Positions 34,677 through 42,523 of a stretch of 64,000 nt of DNA are shown here, in pieces. This DNA is from JAHBXL01 sp038247555 (lineage in GTDB: Bacteria > Planctomycetota > Phycisphaerae > Phycisphaerales > UBA1924). The stretch covers positions 26,418-90,417 of the forward strand of contig JBBRUT010000001.1 in NCBI GenBank assembly GCA_038247555.1, given 5' to 3'. Position 1 is the first letter of the stretch. Every line of letters begins with the position of its first letter. Under the pieces are notes generated by a model. The model ran no database searches. It had not been told where the DNA came from and saw only the letters and a program-made list of their open reading frames with translations. A program made the translations under genes and the position numbers.

Positions 34677-35993
34677 ATGATCGCCTTCTCCGACTCTTCC
34701 CGCCGCGGCTTCCTCCAGACCTCCGCCCTCGCCACCGGCGCGCTCTTTGCGGGGGGGCTCGCCGCGGGTCTGCCCATGGCCGCGGGCGCATCGCTCCGTG
34801 CCACGCAGCCCGCGCCGGGAAAGAAGCTCCGCATCCTCATCCTCGGCGGCACAGGGTTCATCGGCCCGTGGATGGCCGAGTTCGCCGTGGCCCGCGGCCA
34901 TCATGTCACGCTCTTCAACCGCGGCCAGCGCGAGAAGTACCTGGGCACCACCGATGGCACCAAAACGCTCTACGGCAACCGCGACCCCAACCTCTACGCG
35001 CAGACCAAGGTCGTCGAGGGCAAGGAGGTCGATGACGACACCAGCCCCAAGGGCTTGAGCGAACTCGCAGGCAAGAAGTGGGATGCGGTGATCGACAACT
35101 CCGGCTTTGTGCCCCGCATCGTCAAGGCCTCCGCCGAGCTGCTCGCCCCGAACGTCGGCCAGTACCTGTTCATCTCGACGCTCAGCGTCTATGCCGACAA
35201 CTCCAAGCCCGGGCTCGATGAGTCCGACACGCTCTCGACCATCGATGACCCGACCAACGAAGAAGTGGGCAAGAACTACGGCGCGCTCAAGGCCCTCTGC
35301 GAGCAGGCCGCGGAGACCGCCATGCCCGGCCGTGTCACCAACATCCGCCCCGGCTATATCGTCGGGCCGCGCGACGCGACCGATCGCCTCACCTACTGGC
35401 CCGTGCGCGCAAGCCGCGGCGGCGAAGTGCTCGTCCCCGGCAACCCCGCCGACGCCGTGCAGTTCATCGATGTCCGTGACCTGGCGGACTTCACCATCCG
35501 CTGTGTTGAGAACAAGATCCTGGGCACGTTCAACGCGACCGGCCCAGAGCGCAAACTCCCGGTTTCGGAGTTCCTCGCGGCGTGTCTTGCCGCTTCCAAA
35601 GCGACCGGGAACAAGGGCGATGCCACATTCACGCACATTCCCTACGACTGGCTTGCGGCCAACGACCGCCCGCCGGGTGCGCTGCCGATCCTGCTGCCGG
35701 GCGAGGGCGATTACGCGGGCTTCCATGGTCGCAGTGTCGCCAAAGCGGTCGCCGCGGGGATGAAGTATCGCAGCGCGGAGGAGACGTGCAAGGCGATCCT
35801 GACGTGGTGGCCCGAGGCGATGAAGCTCCGCGAGAAGGTGGCGAAGGAAGTCGAAGCCGACCGCAAGGCCAAGGGCCTGCCGACGCCGCCCCAGCCACCG
35901 GCCGATCGCCTGCGCGCGGGCATTCCAGCGGAGAAGGAAGCGGAACTGCTGGCGAAGTGGAATGCGGAGCAGACCCAGAAGAAGGCGGGCTAA
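34677..35993 (+). CDS. Tat-exported NAD-dependent epimerase/dehydratase
   Basis: The ATG at 34677 has a GGAG site and gives 438 residues. The N-terminus is a twin-arginine signal (SRRGFLQTSALATGALFAGG, about residues 8-27), so the folded enzyme should be exported with its cofactor. The SDR-type domain starts with GGTGFIGPWM (Rossmann, NAD(P)-binding). It lacks an obvious YxxxK with the usual spacing, although NYGALKALCEQ near 200 supplies Y-x-x-x-K. The C-terminal Lys/Glu-rich tail is helical. An extracytoplasmic SDR of this type has no substrate I can name. Confidence 0.75.
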   Translation: MIAFSDSSRRGFLQTSALATGALFAGGLAAGLPMAAGASLRATQPAPGKKLRILILGGTGFIGPWMAEFAVARGHHVTLFNRGQREKYLGTTDGTKTLYGNRDPNLYAQTKVVEGKEVDDDTSPKGLSELAGKKWDAVIDNSGFVPRIVKASAELLAPNVGQYLFISTLSVYADNSKPGLDESDTLSTIDDPTNEEVGKNYGALKALCEQAAETAMPGRVTNIRPGYIVGPRDATDRLTYWPVRASRGGEVLVPGNPADAVQFIDVRDLADFTIRCVENKILGTFNATGPERKLPVSEFLAACLAASKATGNKGDATFTHIPYDWLAANDRPPGALPILLPGEGDYAGFHGRSVAKAVAAGMKYRSAEETCKAILTWWPEAMKLREKVAKEVEADRKAKGLPTPPQPPADRLRAGIPAEKEAELLAKWNAEQTQKKAG

Positions 35994-38116
35994 AGGCTCC
36001 CCATCCACTTCGCCCAGATGCTCAACACCAGCAGCACGTACAGCCGCTGCGAGTGGTCCCTGCGCTCGTTCATGTGCTCATCCACCATCTGGCGGACGAA
36101 GTGCATGTTGAGCTCGATCCCCAGCCGCGGCGGGCCCCACGGCTCCGCGCTGTTCAGGTGGTCCATCAGCAGTTGCTTCATGCCGCCATAGTCGCTGCGG
36201 AACCACTCGCCGATCGGGATCGCAAACCCCCGCTTGGGCCGATCGACGATCACGGCGGGGAAGTACTTGCGGGCGACCTGGCGGAGGAGGCCCTTGCGCC
36301 GGCCGCGGGGCATGAGAGATTCGGGTGTGGCGCTCAGGCAACTCTTTGCCAGGGTTGGTGCGAGAAAAGGTGAACGGACCTCGAGGGCCACCGCCATTGA
36401 GGCCGTGTCGACCTTGCGCATCAGGTCGTTGGGGAGATAGAACTGCACATCCCATAGGACCGCCTCGGACAGTCCTGTCCAGCGGCCGTCGTGGTAGCCG
36501 GGTTGGGGCGGGCGGGAGAGGAGTTGGCGAAGTTCGCGCGATGGGAACACGGAAGCGAGGTCCGTGTACCCCAGGCCATTCGCTGCCGCCGCAAGCCGCG
36601 CGCCTCTCGCAAGCAAAGACCGCGTACCACGCACCGGCAGCCGTCGCAAGGGCACGTTGAGCGCCGCGAGCAATCCGCGGTGCCGGGCGATCAGCGCGGC
36701 AGCGCGGTATCGCTCGTACCCGAGGAACATCTCGTCGCCGCCATCGCCGGCGAGAGCGACCGCGACGTGCGCGCGTGCCGCGCGGCTCACCCAATAGGTG
36801 GGCAGGAGCGAACTGTCTCCCAGCGGCACACCCACTTGGCGGATGAGCATCTGAAGATCGGCGGCGGGGTTAGCGCGGCAGTCGAGGGTTGAGTGCGTGG
36901 TCCCCGCGATCCGGGCGACTTCGCTCGCGATCTCGGATTCATCATCCCGGGGATCGGGCATTCGTACGCAGAACGATCTGAGGCCTCCGAGTTCCCGCCT
37001 CGCCAGCAACGCCACCAGCGATGAATCGATGCCGCCGGAGAGGAAGCACCCCAGGGGCACATCCGCCTCCAATCGGTCGCGAACGGACGAGACGAGCATC
37101 GACTCGGCATCGACCGCGGACATTGGGGTTGTCCGAGCCGGGCGTCCCGCCTTCGAGAACACCGGCCCGTGCGCCCCGTGCCGATACTCAGAACCCCTTT
37201 CCACATAGGTGCGGCCCGCTCCGACCGTGCAGAGAAACTCGCCCGGGGGCGTGGCCGCATGACCAAACCGGAGCCACTCTTCCAGCCCGCGGTCGCAGCG
37301 CTGGTGCTCGGGCGCGATGGCCTTGTGCATGGACATCTTCGCCATCGGCGTGGCGACGGAGGCGAACGTGAGCGCCATCGCCCCCGATTGATCCAGCCCC
37401 CGCGCGAAAAGCAGTGGCTTTTCACCGAACGAATCGCGGGAGAGAATGAGTCCGCCCATTCCGGCATCCCAGATCGCCAGCGCGTACATCCCGTCGAGTC
37501 TGTCGAATAGACCCTCCCCCCATGCCCGCCAGCCGTGCAGCAGCACCTCCGTGTCGCTGTGGTCGCTCACAAACTCATACCCCGCGGCCAGCAACTCCTT
37601 CCGCAACTCGCGGTGGTTGTAGATGCAGCCATTGAACACCACGGCAATCAGGTCCGCTCCGCCCGTGGAATGGGCATCTTGACCAATCGCATTCTCCAGC
37701 GAGTGCGCATCGCGCCCGTGCGTCTCCACCTCTCTCATCCCCTCATACACCACCGGTGCATCGGGCTTGCCGTGAAACAGCAACGGCATCATCGCTGCGC
37801 GTGCTGGCAAAACATCGCGCCCGGCACGCAGTCCCGCCCCACCTCGCACCGACACCATCGGCTGTTGCCCCGTCGCCGGGTCGATGATCGCCAGCCGCCG
37901 GTGCACCAGCGCGACATCCACCACCGATCCATCGGCCCGCACCACCCGGTCCCGGAACCGCCCCTGACCATCCGGGCCGCGATGCCGGATCGACTCATCG
38001 AGAATGTCCAGCCACGCCTCGGGGATCGCCCCCCCAGCCTCCCGAGCCGGCAACGCCAGCGCCGCAGCCGCCTGTCCCGGAGATGTCACCTTGATGATGC
38101 CGCCGATCCCGCACAT
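35990..38116 (-). CDS. asnB: Glutamine-hydrolysing asparagine synthetase (atypical glutaminase domain)
   Basis: The product has Cys2, the Ntn nucleophile, and the synthetase motif CFLSGGIDSSLV (near residue 347), so it should make asparagine from aspartate, ATP and glutamine-derived ammonia. Length is 708 residues against about 550-630 in relatives. The surplus is an insert at about residues 91-156 of the glutaminase domain. The substrate-binding motif NGE reads NGC (N162-G163-C164). Asp in SDTEVLLHG is kept. The gene overlaps the tail of the epimerase gene on the opposite strand by four bases. Confidence 0.85.
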   Translation of the reverse strand: MCGIGGIIKVTSPGQAAAALALPAREAGGAIPEAWLDILDESIRHRGPDGQGRFRDRVVRADGSVVDVALVHRRLAIIDPATGQQPMVSVRGGAGLRAGRDVLPARAAMMPLLFHGKPDAPVVYEGMREVETHGRDAHSLENAIGQDAHSTGGADLIAVVFNGCIYNHRELRKELLAAGYEFVSDHSDTEVLLHGWRAWGEGLFDRLDGMYALAIWDAGMGGLILSRDSFGEKPLLFARGLDQSGAMALTFASVATPMAKMSMHKAIAPEHQRCDRGLEEWLRFGHAATPPGEFLCTVGAGRTYVERGSEYRHGAHGPVFSKAGRPARTTPMSAVDAESMLVSSVRDRLEADVPLGCFLSGGIDSSLVALLARRELGGLRSFCVRMPDPRDDESEIASEVARIAGTTHSTLDCRANPAADLQMLIRQVGVPLGDSSLLPTYWVSRAARAHVAVALAGDGGDEMFLGYERYRAAALIARHRGLLAALNVPLRRLPVRGTRSLLARGARLAAAANGLGYTDLASVFPSRELRQLLSRPPQPGYHDGRWTGLSEAVLWDVQFYLPNDLMRKVDTASMAVALEVRSPFLAPTLAKSCLSATPESLMPRGRRKGLLRQVARKYFPAVIVDRPKRGFAIPIGEWFRSDYGGMKQLLMDHLNSAEPWGPPRLGIELNMHFVRQMVDEHMNERRDHSQRLYVLLVLSIWAKWMGSL

Positions 38117-38179
38117 TCATGCAGCATACGCCATCGCGTGAAACGCCTTCGCGTCGCGGCACGAATCCCCATCGGGAAC

Positions 38180-38230
38180 CAAGGCGTCACGATCCCACAC
38201 TCCCCGGCGCCTTGCCATCTTGACGCCTTG
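38180..38230. repeat. Palindromic repeat, family 1, copy 4
   Basis: CAAGGCGTCACGATC (left) and the reverse complement of CCATCTTGACGCCTTG (right) pair around a loop of about 20 bases that itself holds CGCCTTG. It sits in the gap between asnB and the divergent transporter, so it is outside both coding regions. The loop carries the family word CCCACACTCC, as in copy 3 and, reversed, copy 2. Confidence 0.75.
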
Positions 38231-38318
38231 CCCCCCGCCACCGGCCCCTGCCGCACACCGTCCACCACCCCGCGGGTATGCTCCCACTCTTCTCCACCAC
38301 GCGCCAACTCCGCAGCCT

Positions 38319-39074
38319 ATGAACGACTCCACCCCCACCGCCGCGCTCGCCGCGGGCGAACCCTTCGCCCCGGACATCCGCACGCGCCTGTACCTCTGGA
38401 TGTCCGCGATCTTTGTCACCAGCCTTCTGCTGGCGAACATCCTGGGCGTCAAGCTCTTCAGCTTTCAACTCTTTGAAGGCAGGCTCACGGTCGAGCACAC
38501 CGTGGGCATGCTCCCCTTCCCGATCACCTTCCTGCTCACCGACCTGCTCAACGAGTACTACGGCAAGCGTGCGGCCCGCCGCGTCACCTACGTCGCCTTC
38601 GCCATGGGCGCACTCGCGTTCGGGTTGATCTATCTCGGCCGAATGATGCCCATCCTCGAAGGCATCCCCGGCACCGCCGATGCCGCATCGTTTGAGACGA
38701 TCTTTGGCTCCGCCGCGCTGATGTACATCGCGTCGATGGTCGCCTTCCTCATCGGCTCACTGCTGGACATCTGGCTCTTTGGAATCTTCAAGCGGCTCAC
38801 CGGCGGAAAGATGATCTGGCTTCGGGCGACAGGCTCGACCGTCGTCTCCCAGCTCTTTGACTCTTTCGTCGTCACCTTCATGTTCTTCATCGTGCTGCAG
38901 AAACTCACCGGCGGCGAGGCCGCGGATGCGGGCTTCGTCTTCGGCACCGCCCTCACCGGCTACATCCTGAAGTTCGTGATCGCCGTCGCCCTCACGCCCG
39001 CGATCTACCTCGGCCGCTGGTTCATCCGCACACAGTTCGGCCTGCGACCTCTCCCGCCCGAAGCAGTCGCGTGA
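38319..39074 (+). CDS. VUT-family queuosine precursor transporter (YhhQ-like)
   Basis: The ATG at 38319 gives a 251-residue protein with six hydrophobic helices and the VUT-family landmarks: SLLLANILGVKLFSF (near 32-46), FPITFLLTDLLNEYYGK near 66-82, and SQLFDSFVVTFMFF in the second half. YhhQ imports the queuosine precursor pre-Q0 or pre-Q1. No queuosine gene lies nearby. The family assignment is strong, the exact substrate weaker. Confidence 0.9.
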   Translation: MNDSTPTAALAAGEPFAPDIRTRLYLWMSAIFVTSLLLANILGVKLFSFQLFEGRLTVEHTVGMLPFPITFLLTDLLNEYYGKRAARRVTYVAFAMGALAFGLIYLGRMMPILEGIPGTADAASFETIFGSAALMYIASMVAFLIGSLLDIWLFGIFKRLTGGKMIWLRATGSTVVSQLFDSFVVTFMFFIVLQKLTGGEAADAGFVFGTALTGYILKFVIAVALTPAIYLGRWFIRTQFGLRPLPPEAVA

Positions 39075-39137
39075 GCCGGCCCAAGCGCACCGCCCGCGTA
39101 TCTGCTCCGCATTTGCACTTTGAACTTTGAACTTTGC

Positions 39138-39647
39138 TCACGTCCTCGTGAGCAGCACCACCACGTGCGCCTCCACCGCGCGCCCCTCCCCCACCGCATC
39201 CACGCGCTCGTGGCTCTTCCCCTTCACGTTCACCGCGCCCACATCGATCCCCAGCAGCCCCGCGATGTTCGCCCGCATCGTGTCCTTCACCGGCCCGATC
39301 CGCGGCTTCTCCAGGATCACCGTCGCATCGACATTGACCACGCACCACCCCGCCTCTCGCACCCGCCGCGCGGCCTCAACAACAAACTCCCGCGAGTCCC
39401 GCCCATCGTTCTCCGCCGCGTTATCGGGAAACATCTGCCCGATGTCGGGCATGGCCAAGGCCCCCATCATGCCATCCACCAGGGCGTGGTAGAGGACATC
39501 ACCATCAGAGTGCGAAATCGGGCCTCTTGGCCAATCCAGCGTCATGCCGCCAACGATCAGCGGCCGCCCCGGACCGGCCGGGGCTCGGTCTTCAAGGCGG
39601 TGCAGGTCATAGCCGTGGCCAATCCGGTAAGCTGCCGAGTTACCCAT
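39138..39647 (-). CDS. ispF: 2-C-methyl-D-erythritol 2,4-cyclodiphosphate synthase
   Basis: IspF forms the cyclic diphosphate of the non-mevalonate isoprenoid pathway. The ATG at 39647 has a GGAG site and gives 169 residues. Zinc ligands are Asp14 and His16 (GHGYDLHRL) and His54 (LYHALVDG), in line with D8, H10 and H42 of E. coli. The end reads VNVKGKSHERVDAVGEGRAV, where the usual ATT of the family is replaced. ispD, often its partner, is not adjacent. It is convergent with the transporter, 63 bases away. Confidence 0.93.
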   Translation of the reverse strand: MGNSAAYRIGHGYDLHRLEDRAPAGPGRPLIVGGMTLDWPRGPISHSDGDVLYHALVDGMMGALAMPDIGQMFPDNAAENDGRDSREFVVEAARRVREAGWCVVNVDATVILEKPRIGPVKDTMRANIAGLLGIDVGAVNVKGKSHERVDAVGEGRAVEAHVVVLLTRT

Positions 39648-39820
39648 CTTCACTCCACATTCCCGGTCATCGCGGGCTTTGATCAGGAACAAGCACCCCG
39701 CTGGACGATACACAGAGGCCGCACCCGAAGGGAAATGCGCGGGAACCGCCCGAACACGGATTCCCGCCGCGGCATCGCACACAGGAAACCAGCCCATCAA
39801 ACGGCTGGAGGAATACAGTA

Positions 39821-40306
39821 ATGGCCATGAACCGAACCACCATCCGCTCTTGCGCGATCCGGACCGTCGTAACCCTTTGTGGCATCGCGGCATGCGCGAC
39901 GCTCTCGGGATGTCAGAACACTGGCGGCGGCGCCAGCCTGATGAGCGAGGGCGGGGTTGGCGCGTCGCTCGACAGCCATGTGTATGTCAGTCGGTCGTGG
40001 CAACCGTGGACCGTGACCGTTCGCGATACGCGGACAGGACAGGCATTCTGGTCGATCGATGTGCCAGTGGGCAAAAAGCTGGCGATCCAGTTTGTCCGCG
40101 GCAGCGGCACCGAAACCCAGTACACGCCCGATCTGATGAAGTGGGGCTTGATGGAAGAGACCGCGGGTTTCTCGAACCTGACGAACTCTCTGCCGGTTCC
40201 CGCACAGGATTCGCGCAGGCTGGAACCGACGCTCCGGGCGGTTCCCGAGCTGCCCCCCGACATGACCGGGCGCGCGGCGGTGGGGACAGATGTTCAGGTC
40301 CGCTAA
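39821..40306 (+). CDS. Small lipoprotein of unknown function
   Basis: A GGAGG site 9 bases before the ATG supports this start. The 161-residue product has a lipoprotein signal with the lipobox LSGC, Cys at residue 31. The mature part holds short beta-strand-like runs (DSHVYVSRSWQPWTVTVRDT) and a mobile Pro/Arg-rich tail. No domain is recognised. It could be an envelope lipoprotein of structural type. Confidence 0.75.
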   Translation: MAMNRTTIRSCAIRTVVTLCGIAACATLSGCQNTGGGASLMSEGGVGASLDSHVYVSRSWQPWTVTVRDTRTGQAFWSIDVPVGKKLAIQFVRGSGTETQYTPDLMKWGLMEETAGFSNLTNSLPVPAQDSRRLEPTLRAVPELPPDMTGRAAVGTDVQVR

Positions 40307-40506
40307 GGACTGCGCACTTTCCGCGCGTTGATGCAAGTGCTTGATTCACAAGCCCCTGCGCCATGAGAATCGTCATGCGTTCGGAGGGGATTCGGAAGTT
40401 ACAACACCGAACGAAACGGGTGTTGAAAACTGCCAAAAAATCCCGTGAATCGCTTGAGAAACCGATAATTCTTCAATTTGCATAGTTGACGTGGTATGCT
40501 TGGACC

Positions 40507-41343
40507 ATGTTCAACATACCGGGTCAGACCGTTTGTGAGGGAAGAGAGGTCTGCGCCGATCGTCGTGGTTTCACGATTATTGAGCTGCTGGTCGTCATGG
40601 CGATCATCGCGATCCTTGTCGCGCTGCTGCTCGCGGGCATGCGCGGCGCAAGAGAGGCGGCACGCACAACCCTGTGCCTCTCCAACCAACGACAGATCGC
40701 ACTCGCCGCGCTCAACTACGCGAACCACAATCGTGACTTCATTTTGCGCGAGGGTTCGCAGCACGCAAACTACCCTCGCCTGAGCTGGGCCGTGGGCGTG
40801 CGTCCGTATCTGGACGACAAGGTCCCAAGCGATCAACAACTCGATGATCTGTTTGCGAACGCGCCGTACTACAAGGACCCGTCGCGGCGGCCGGATCGTC
40901 ACAACATCCACTTTGTCGTCAACGCCTTTCCGTTCATTCTCGCCCCCAATGCAATGGGGGGAGTCTCCCCCCAGGTTGACGTGCGCGGCCGGACCGACTT
41001 CCGCTATCGCCGCGGACCCACCAAGCTGACGCGTCTGAGTTTCCCCGAGCAGACGATCTACATCACCGAACTTGGGGATGATGAGGATGAGACGCTCGCG
41101 AATCTCACCGAGCTCCAGCCAGCCACGGACCTGGATCGCTCCCAGCTGTACGACATCTGGGATCCCCTCCACGTTACCGCGGGTTCCACCATCCTCCGCA
41201 TTGCTCCCCGCCGACACGGAGGGGCCGGTAACGCGGCGTTCATGGACGGACACGCGACAACGATTCCAGCCGCGGGTTTGACCGAGTTGCCACCGGTGAG
41301 CAATGTCTGGGACGACCGCGATTATGGTGTTCGTCTGAACTGA
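40507..41343 (+). CDS. Prepilin-like secreted protein with the H-X9-DG motif
   Basis: The ATG at 40507 gives 278 residues. A prepilin N-terminus with the GF|TIIELLVVMAIIAI pattern at about 21-36 would be cut by a prepilin peptidase and used by a type II secretion or type IV pilus machine. The C-terminal half is a beta-rich pseudopilin domain ending in H-GGAGNAAFM-DG, the H-X9-DG signature of a planctomycete protein class. The function is unknown and no secretion-machine gene is next to it. The gap before it is AT-rich. Confidence 0.85.
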   Translation: MFNIPGQTVCEGREVCADRRGFTIIELLVVMAIIAILVALLLAGMRGAREAARTTLCLSNQRQIALAALNYANHNRDFILREGSQHANYPRLSWAVGVRPYLDDKVPSDQQLDDLFANAPYYKDPSRRPDRHNIHFVVNAFPFILAPNAMGGVSPQVDVRGRTDFRYRRGPTKLTRLSFPEQTIYITELGDDEDETLANLTELQPATDLDRSQLYDIWDPLHVTAGSTILRIAPRRHGGAGNAAFMDGHATTIPAAGLTELPPVSNVWDDRDYGVRLN

Positions 41344-41446
41344 GCCGGCATCCGCGCCGGTCGAAGCGGTACAACAATCTGGTTCGATCAGGCCGACGCC
41401 GGGTCGTCGGCCATTTTCTTGCGCCTGTCACATCGGAGCCTTCTGC

Positions 41447-42523
41447 ATGAACATCCGAACCGCCCTCATTCTGACCGCCGCGTCGGCTCTGACGTGCCTG
41501 CCCTCCCTTGCCCAGCAGCAACCGGCCGGGGCAACGCCCGACGCCCCCCCCGCTGCTGCCACACCCAAGGGGCCGGAGAAGACACCCGACGGCAAGACGG
41601 TATTCCCCGGTCCGAAGGGCAAGAAGGTCGCGTTTCCGCTGGAGCTATACGATGAGCAGGCGGATGGGGCGGCACAGATCCGCGAGGCAACGGCGCGGGC
41701 CCGGAGCGACAACCGGCGAATCCTGATCATGTGGGGAGAGAACTACTGCGGGTTCTGCTCGGAGCTTCACGACCTGCTGGATTGGGAGGATCCCCGGCTG
41801 CGGACCCTTGTCTCGACAGAATACGAGTTCGTCAAGATCGATCTGGGCAAGGCGTTTGCAAACACCCGCCACATCGACCTCGCCAAGTCCCTTGGCACGG
41901 ATATCCGCGCTTCGGGTGCACCCGCGTTGACGATCATCGATCCGGTCAACGGCCGCGCCGTCGCCTCGATCGATGGGAAGGCGGCACTGGCCAAGCCCAT
42001 GACGATGCAGCGCGTCTATGACGATCAGAAACTGTATGAGTTTCTAGTCGAGAACCGCCCGACGCCCAGGATCGCCATGACCGCGTTCAGCGAGCAGCTA
42101 GTCTTCGCCGGACGCGCGGAGAAAAAGCTGCTGGTGTGGTTCGGGGAGCCGGAATCCGCTGCTTCAAGCGAGCTGCACCGCTGGTTCAACGATCCATCGG
42201 TCGCCGAGGCGCTTGGCGCCGGCTACCTGATCCTGAAGATCGATCCGCAGCGCATGACCACGGGCCGCATGGTGATGGACCGCGTCACCGGGAAGCCGGG
42301 CGCACCCTGCCCGTTCATCGCGATTGTCAACAACCAGGGTCAGCCGATCGATTCGGGCTCGCTTCTGGAGGGATATCCGTCGACGGCAGAGCAACGCGCT
42401 GCGTTGCGGAGCGCACTGGCTTCGCACGGCTCAGCGGTCGACGGCGCGGAGCTGGATGCCGCGCTCGCCAAGCTTCCGGAGAAGCCGGCCGAGCCCAAGC
42501 CACGAGGGCCGGGCAAACCTTAA
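41447..42523 (+). CDS. Secreted thioredoxin-fold protein
   Basis: The 358-residue product has a signal peptide (to about residue 23) and a Pro/Ala-rich linker. A thioredoxin-like domain carries Cys101-Gly-Phe-Cys104 (WGENYCGFCSELHDLL), which suggests a periplasmic disulfide-handling role. A second alpha/beta region (about 210-330) has no CxxC and may be a second, inactive thioredoxin fold. It ends in a Pro/Lys-rich tail. It is convergent with the OtsB fusion, their stop codons overlapping in a TTAA palindrome. Confidence 0.75.
   Translation: MNIRTALILTAASALTCLPSLAQQQPAGATPDAPPAAATPKGPEKTPDGKTVFPGPKGKKVAFPLELYDEQADGAAQIREATARARSDNRRILIMWGENYCGFCSELHDLLDWEDPRLRTLVSTEYEFVKIDLGKAFANTRHIDLAKSLGTDIRASGAPALTIIDPVNGRAVASIDGKAALAKPMTMQRVYDDQKLYEFLVENRPTPRIAMTAFSEQLVFAGRAEKKLLVWFGEPESAASSELHRWFNDPSVAEALGAGYLILKIDPQRMTTGRMVMDRVTGKPGAPCPFIAIVNNQGQPIDSGSLLEGYPSTAEQRAALRSALASHGSAVDGAELDAALAKLPEKPAEPKPRGPGKP

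Noticed and set aside
40440..40506. GATAAT and TATGCT as -10 boxes for the pseudopilin gene
   Set aside because: No -35 box at a 16-18 base spacing; AT-rich context makes chance matches likely.
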